Assembly: GCF_003285545.1 (NCBI RefSeq)
Contig: NZ_QLNV01000001.1
Location: 62,001 to 126,000 of the forward strand
Reading direction: 5' to 3'
Length of the DNA: 64,000 bases
Source: Sinomicrobium soli
Lineage (GTDB): Bacteria; Bacteroidota; Bacteroidia; Flavobacteriales; Flavobacteriaceae
Positions within the stretch are counted from its first letter, which is position 1. Every line of letters starts with the position of its first letter. The notes beneath the pieces are model-generated. The model saw nothing but the letters and a program-made list of their open reading frames with translations, was not told the origin of the DNA and did no database searches. Shown piece after piece: positions 60,626-64,000 of this stretch. The position numbers and the translations under genes are program-made.

Positions 60626-62118
60626 ATCTGTTTCAAAAAATCCAGGGATACTTTATTCTTTTTAAGTATCTCATTCTCAGAAGCCAGATCGTAAGCTGAC
60701 TCTCCGAAATCGGTAATTACAGTCTTATCTGCCCCGAGTTCCAGAAGCGCTTTTAATATCCCGTCGTCTTTGGCCCTCATGGCAGCGAGCAGCAATGGCG
60801 TATTACCCTCTTTATTCTTGGTATTAATATCCTGACCGGTTTTTCGGCCCAATTTCAACAGTTCAACACTGTTTTTATCTACTGCCAGATGATACCAGGT
60901 ATCGCCATTCCCCTGGGGTTTGGCAAGATCAAGTCCTTCTTTTTCCAGGAGTTCCAATTTTATTTCAAATACCTCTTTGGCTCTGTTACCGCCCCTGCCA
61001 CCAAGTGAATTGACGAGATAAGACACCAGCGTATTTCCTCCGGCATCCGCAACCCGTATATCAGCTCCCTTTTTTATGAGAAAGTCTACTGCCTCAGGTG
61101 TATTTCCCTGTACTGCCAGACTCAATGCCGTCTGCCCTTTTTTATTGGCCCGGTTGATATCTTCCGTGTTTTCAGACAACAAGTTTATCACTTCCAGGCT
61201 GTTTCCCCCGGCGGCATTCATAAAAGGCGTATTCCCCTTGTGATCGGCTGTATCTGTATCCAGCCCGTGATCGAGCAGATACCGGATCACTTTTACATCC
61301 CTGTTCCTTGCGGCTGCGATATGCAGGGGAGTAAAGCCTTCCTTATCGGCTACTTTCGGGCTGAGGCCCCTGCTCTCCAGGTAATGATATACCTCAATAC
61401 CATTGGTAACCCCCCGGGTGCCTGAAGCTGCAAACAGGAAGGCCCGGTCGTCCCCCTTTATTCCCTTTTCCCACAGCTTGTCCATCAGGGCAATGTTTCC
61501 CGCCTTCGCTACGTAATTGAAGATGCCGTTACCGTTGTGGTCGGTACCGTTAATATCCAGTCCTTTCGATACGAAATAATCGGTGAGCACCAGGTCATCA
61601 TCTTTCGGAGCGGCCAGTAACAAGGCGTTGGCCCCGTCCGCACTGAGGTCCTTTTCCAGGTTGGCCCCGTGTTCCAGGCAGAGTTCATACACTGCCGTAT
61701 TTTTCACCCCGGCACCGGCGGCAAAGTTCAGGATGCTCATACCGTGGTCATCGACCACATCGGTTCTGGCCCCGTGGTCCAGCAGGTATTCCATAAGTTC
61801 CGCATTGCCCCTGTAGGCCGCCCAGAATATATAGGTCCTGCCATCGTGTGTCAACTTGTTCACATCGTTTCCTTCCTTTGAGATCAGGTGGATGACAGAC
61901 CTGTTCGATGCATCTTCCAGCATGGCGTATACCACCCCGTCGAAATTATAGCTATTGGCTTCACCCGGGGCATTTCCCTCTTTTATCCTGGCATCGATAA
62001 CCTCCGGGGAGGGATCGGTTTTCCAGAAATCACGGCTCCAGAAAATGTTCTCCTGGGAAAATCCGTTAACGGTAATCAGCAGTATTACAGCGGTGAGTAC
62101 TGATGTATAACACCTCAT
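60622..62118 (-). CDS. Secreted ankyrin-repeat protein
   Basis: The 498-residue protein has a signal peptide (about 1-21, VNGFSQ) and some ten ankyrin repeats across residues 60-490. Examples are DGRTYIFWAAYRGNAELMEY, EGFTPLHIAAARNRDVKVIR, KGQTALSLAVQGNTPEAVDF and EGNTPLLLAAMRAKDDGILK. Ankyrin arrays bind proteins. Its fixed place between DUF6607 and DUF2271 genes suggests a scaffold for the periplasmic iron-reduction proteins. Confidence 0.9.
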   Translation of the reverse strand: MRCYTSVLTAVILLITVNGFSQENIFWSRDFWKTDPSPEVIDARIKEGNAPGEANSYNFDGVVYAMLEDASNRSVIHLISKEGNDVNKLTHDGRTYIFWAAYRGNAELMEYLLDHGARTDVVDDHGMSILNFAAGAGVKNTAVYELCLEHGANLEKDLSADGANALLLAAPKDDDLVLTDYFVSKGLDINGTDHNGNGIFNYVAKAGNIALMDKLWEKGIKGDDRAFLFAASGTRGVTNGIEVYHYLESRGLSPKVADKEGFTPLHIAAARNRDVKVIRYLLDHGLDTDTADHKGNTPFMNAAGGNSLEVINLLSENTEDINRANKKGQTALSLAVQGNTPEAVDFLIKKGADIRVADAGGNTLVSYLVNSLGGRGGNRAKEVFEIKLELLEKEGLDLAKPQGNGDTWYHLAVDKNSVELLKLGRKTGQDINTKNKEGNTPLLLAAMRAKDDGILKALLELGADKTVITDFGESAYDLASENEILKKNKVSLDFLKQM

Positions 62119-62121
62119 ATC

Positions 62122-63030
62122 CTATTCTTTTACAAACGATTCGATCAGGGGGTTTATCTCTTCGGGAGTATTAAAGGCATCTTCTTCGAACAGCGACTTG
62201 TACAACGGCTTGTTATCTACCTTTTCTTCCAGCGACAGTTCTTTTTTGCGGGCAAATACTTCCTCCCACTTGGCGCGGACCAGGCTCCACTTCTCCTTGT
62301 TTTTCTCCCAGTATTCCCGGGCAGCATTACATTCGCTGTCGTCAACACGCCTGTATACATCATACCCCTTTTCCTGGGCGATGATCACGTCTTCCTCACC
62401 GTCTTCCCGAAGTATCTTATCGTTGTCCTGGTCGTGTATCCAGCCGTAATCCACGATCTCATGGCGGTTTCTCCTCAGGGTCACGTTGTAATCGCTGCGC
62501 TGTGTATATTCACGCCTCGGCAGCGGGGCGGAAGTTTCATTCTCCCAGAAATGCCTTCCGTCTACGTGCACCCAGGAAGCCGATCCCTGGTAACGCGGAC
62601 TGTCATCTACCTGGAATACTTTCTGTGTCCACTGCCCCTTTACCTGTTTTGCCGGGAGGGTAACGAATTTCCAGGTGTTGTCGTGATCGTAATCGTAAAT
62701 ATCGCTATTCTCATATTCCCAGTCCTGACGCCAGTGTTTAACAATATAGGGGTGTTCCTTCGAACCCACGATAAGCAGGTGCTGCATGGATATTTTATCC
62801 CTGCCGTCCTCTACCAGCTGTACCCACTCCAACCCCCTTTCGTGTTTGGTTTCGGAGGGTACATAAGCAGAATCTTCCACATATTCGAAAGTCTCTGCAA
62901 AATTAAACGTCACCTCATAACAGCCACACATGCTCTTTATGGCCTCTATGTCCTGTTTCTTTTTGTTTTGTGCCTGTATACTGAATAAACATGACAAGCT
63001 CAGTACGGAGGCTAATGTGAACTGTTTCAT
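62122..63030 (-). CDS. DUF6607 family secreted protein
   Basis: The 302-residue protein has a signal peptide (about 1-20, FSIQAQ). The mature part includes CGCYEVTFNFAETFEYVED, KHWRQDWEYENSDIYDYDHD, HVDGRHFWENETSAPLPRRE and RRNRHEIVDYGWIHDQDNDK, a pattern of the DUF6607 family in Bacteroidota. It is rich in Trp, Tyr, Asp and His. It lies 3 bases before the ankyrin gene. Function is unknown; context points to iron or haem uptake. Confidence 0.85.
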   Translation of the reverse strand: MKQFTLASVLSLSCLFSIQAQNKKKQDIEAIKSMCGCYEVTFNFAETFEYVEDSAYVPSETKHERGLEWVQLVEDGRDKISMQHLLIVGSKEHPYIVKHWRQDWEYENSDIYDYDHDNTWKFVTLPAKQVKGQWTQKVFQVDDSPRYQGSASWVHVDGRHFWENETSAPLPRREYTQRSDYNVTLRRNRHEIVDYGWIHDQDNDKILREDGEEDVIIAQEKGYDVYRRVDDSECNAAREYWEKNKEKWSLVRAKWEEVFARKKELSLEEKVDNKPLYKSLFEEDAFNTPEEINPLIESFVKE

Positions 63031-63089
63031 AATAATAGGATATTGAAAAATATTTTATTATTTATAATAATTAAAAATAACATACATCT

Positions 63090-63131
63090 GCGCAAATTTA
63101 AATAAGAATAAGTCTTAATAAAAATAAAATA
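63090..63131 (-). promoter_or_regulatory. AT-rich promoter region with possible Fur-like palindrome
   Basis: The upstream part of the DUF6607 gene is very AT-rich. AAGAATAAGTCTT (63102-63114) has AAGA/TCTT dyad symmetry inside a longer A/T word (TTAAATAAG...). It might be a binding site for an iron regulator such as Fur; the match is weak. Confidence 0.25.
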
Positions 63132-63221
63132 GTTGTTTTATTTTCCTGTTGTTTGTTTATTTCTGATGCCGGTCCGGGAAGCGGGTCAACAAACCAGGGC
63201 GGGGACAGGGTAAGAATACAA

Positions 63222-63251
63222 AACCCCGGTCACCAAAAGGCAGCCGGGGTT
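63222..63251 (-). terminator. Terminator of the HmuY-like gene
   Basis: AACCCCGG (63222-63229) pairs with CCGGGGTT (63244-63251). On the minus strand the stem is followed by a short U-tract. It lies about 70 bases past the HmuY-like stop codon. Confidence 0.7.
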
Positions 63252-63319
63252 AGTGCAACTAAAAAATAAAAAACTTAAAAACTAACTTACTTCAAAACAT
63301 ATTGAATATGAAAATCAAA

Positions 63320-64000
63320 TTACTCCAATAATTCGTATTTAAACTGCGGATACCCTCTCTCCCCTGCTTCGTTTAGAAAAGCTGTAAACTGTAACTTGAA
63401 GTAGTTTCCGTCGGCATCTTTTACTATATAATACCTATCGTCTTTCACCTGGCTTTCCTCGCCACCAAACCCGCCGGTTTGCCGCCAGTCGCTACCTATT
63501 ACGGTCTTGTCGTCATATACAAATTCGGTTTCTTCCACATCAGACCGGGAAAATGCATCAAAAGAAGGCGCCCCGGTCTCTACGGTACTTTCTCCTTCCG
63601 TTTCGTAAATAAAAACGGTATACAATCCTACATTGCCCAAGGTGTTATGGACGGCATAATCAGAAAAAGTAACCCCGGCAGTCGTACCTGAAAAATCCCC
63701 GTAATAGGAATATACACTGGTAAAATTGATGTCCCATTTCTCCTTTTCCGGCTCGACGTCCACGATCTCACCATTTACCAGGCTAAAGGCCCTGATATTA
63801 TAGGCATCATCCTTACTGATCTTCACTTCCTGGTGGTCATCAGCATCCAGTTCGGCATATTGCAGGGTATACTCATTCCCGTCGGTCAATATCCTTATCT
63901 TATAAAACCCCCTGTGTTCTCCTGCTGTATTGATGGAACCGGGGTCTGCAGCTTCCGTAGGAATGGCACTTCCGGCAGAGACTATATACACCTTATTATC
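63320..64000 (-). CDS. HmuY-like haem-binding family protein (partial, N-terminus outside window)
   Basis: The last 226 codons are present, and the frame runs off the right edge. The sequence WDINFTSVYSYYGDFSGTTAGVTFSDY is like the HmuY family 'W-D-(I/L)-x-F' core, and VKDADGNYFKLQFTAFLNEAGERGYPQFKYELL is the typical C-terminus. HmuY proteins are surface or secreted haem-binding lipoproteins. Together with the downstream PepSY reductase genes this marks a haem/iron locus. Confidence 0.85.
   Translation of the reverse strand, partial: DNKVYIVSAGSAIPTEAADPGSINTAGEHRGFYKIRILTDGNEYTLQYAELDADDHQEVKISKDDAYNIRAFSLVNGEIVDVEPEKEKWDINFTSVYSYYGDFSGTTAGVTFSDYAVHNTLGNVGLYTVFIYETEGESTVETGAPSFDAFSRSDVEETEFVYDDKTVIGSDWRQTGGFGGEESQVKDDRYYIVKDADGNYFKLQFTAFLNEAGERGYPQFKYELLE

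Overview
The window is a chromosome segment of a Bacteroidota bacterium, most likely a flavobacterium (Flavobacteriia). The evidence is the conserved block of DUF6089 protein, UppS, BamA and two OmpH/Skp proteins next to NAD kinase, a CBS protein and PdxJ. Further evidence is SusC/SusD pairs with FecR and ECF sigma factors, TAnnTTTG-type promoter boxes, few Shine-Dalgarno sites, and a phylum-type (T6SSiii) Hcp/VgrG set. No rRNA, tRNA or CRISPR array was seen.

Layout. 1-1426: tail of LemA and two TPM-domain proteins. 1535-2272: PHP-type tyrosine phosphatase. 2518-9961 (minus strand): outer-membrane biogenesis and core metabolism (two OmpH, BamA, UppS, DUF6089, NAD kinase, CBS). 10254-14722: PdxJ, LipB, a small Pmp3-family protein missed by length cut-offs, LysS, and a Spy-like secreted protein. 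14794-25056: a probable peptide-use locus (amidohydrolase, S10 peptidase, SusD, SusC, FecR, and a divergent ECF sigma factor). 25085-27414: a methyltransferase, then metK behind a SAM-II-type riboswitch. 27494-28477: a complete IS1595-family element with its 8-bp target duplication.

28510-48512 (minus strand) is the accessory region: a type VI secretion effector island. In transcription order it holds the Hcp tube protein (TssD), a frameshifted small membrane gene, a secreted protein, VgrG, and a LysM effector ending in a GH19 lysozyme/chitinase-like domain. Next come several lipoproteins (putative immunity), then a second LysM effector with the same front half but an N-acetylmuramidase tail, and its lipoprotein. 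A PAAR-like DUF4280 protein, an 813-residue putative cargo protein and a long AT-rich run of lipoproteins and paralogues follow. A 1000-bp direct repeat (tail of vgrG plus effector front half) links the two effectors. Two orphan lipoprotein genes are each preceded by a start-less coding remnant that overlaps their start, just as the intact effector genes do. This looks like a locus that swaps toxin tails by recombination and keeps old immunity genes. No sheath, baseplate or ATPase genes are in the window.

48962-57910: an ECF sigma factor with two small proteins, FolD, Ffh, a lipoprotein, then a sigma/FecR/TonB-receptor signalling set. 57929-64000 (minus strand): a haem/iron locus with a PepSY-flavodoxin reductase fusion, a DUF2271 protein, an ankyrin protein, a DUF6607 protein and a HmuY-like protein cut by the window edge.
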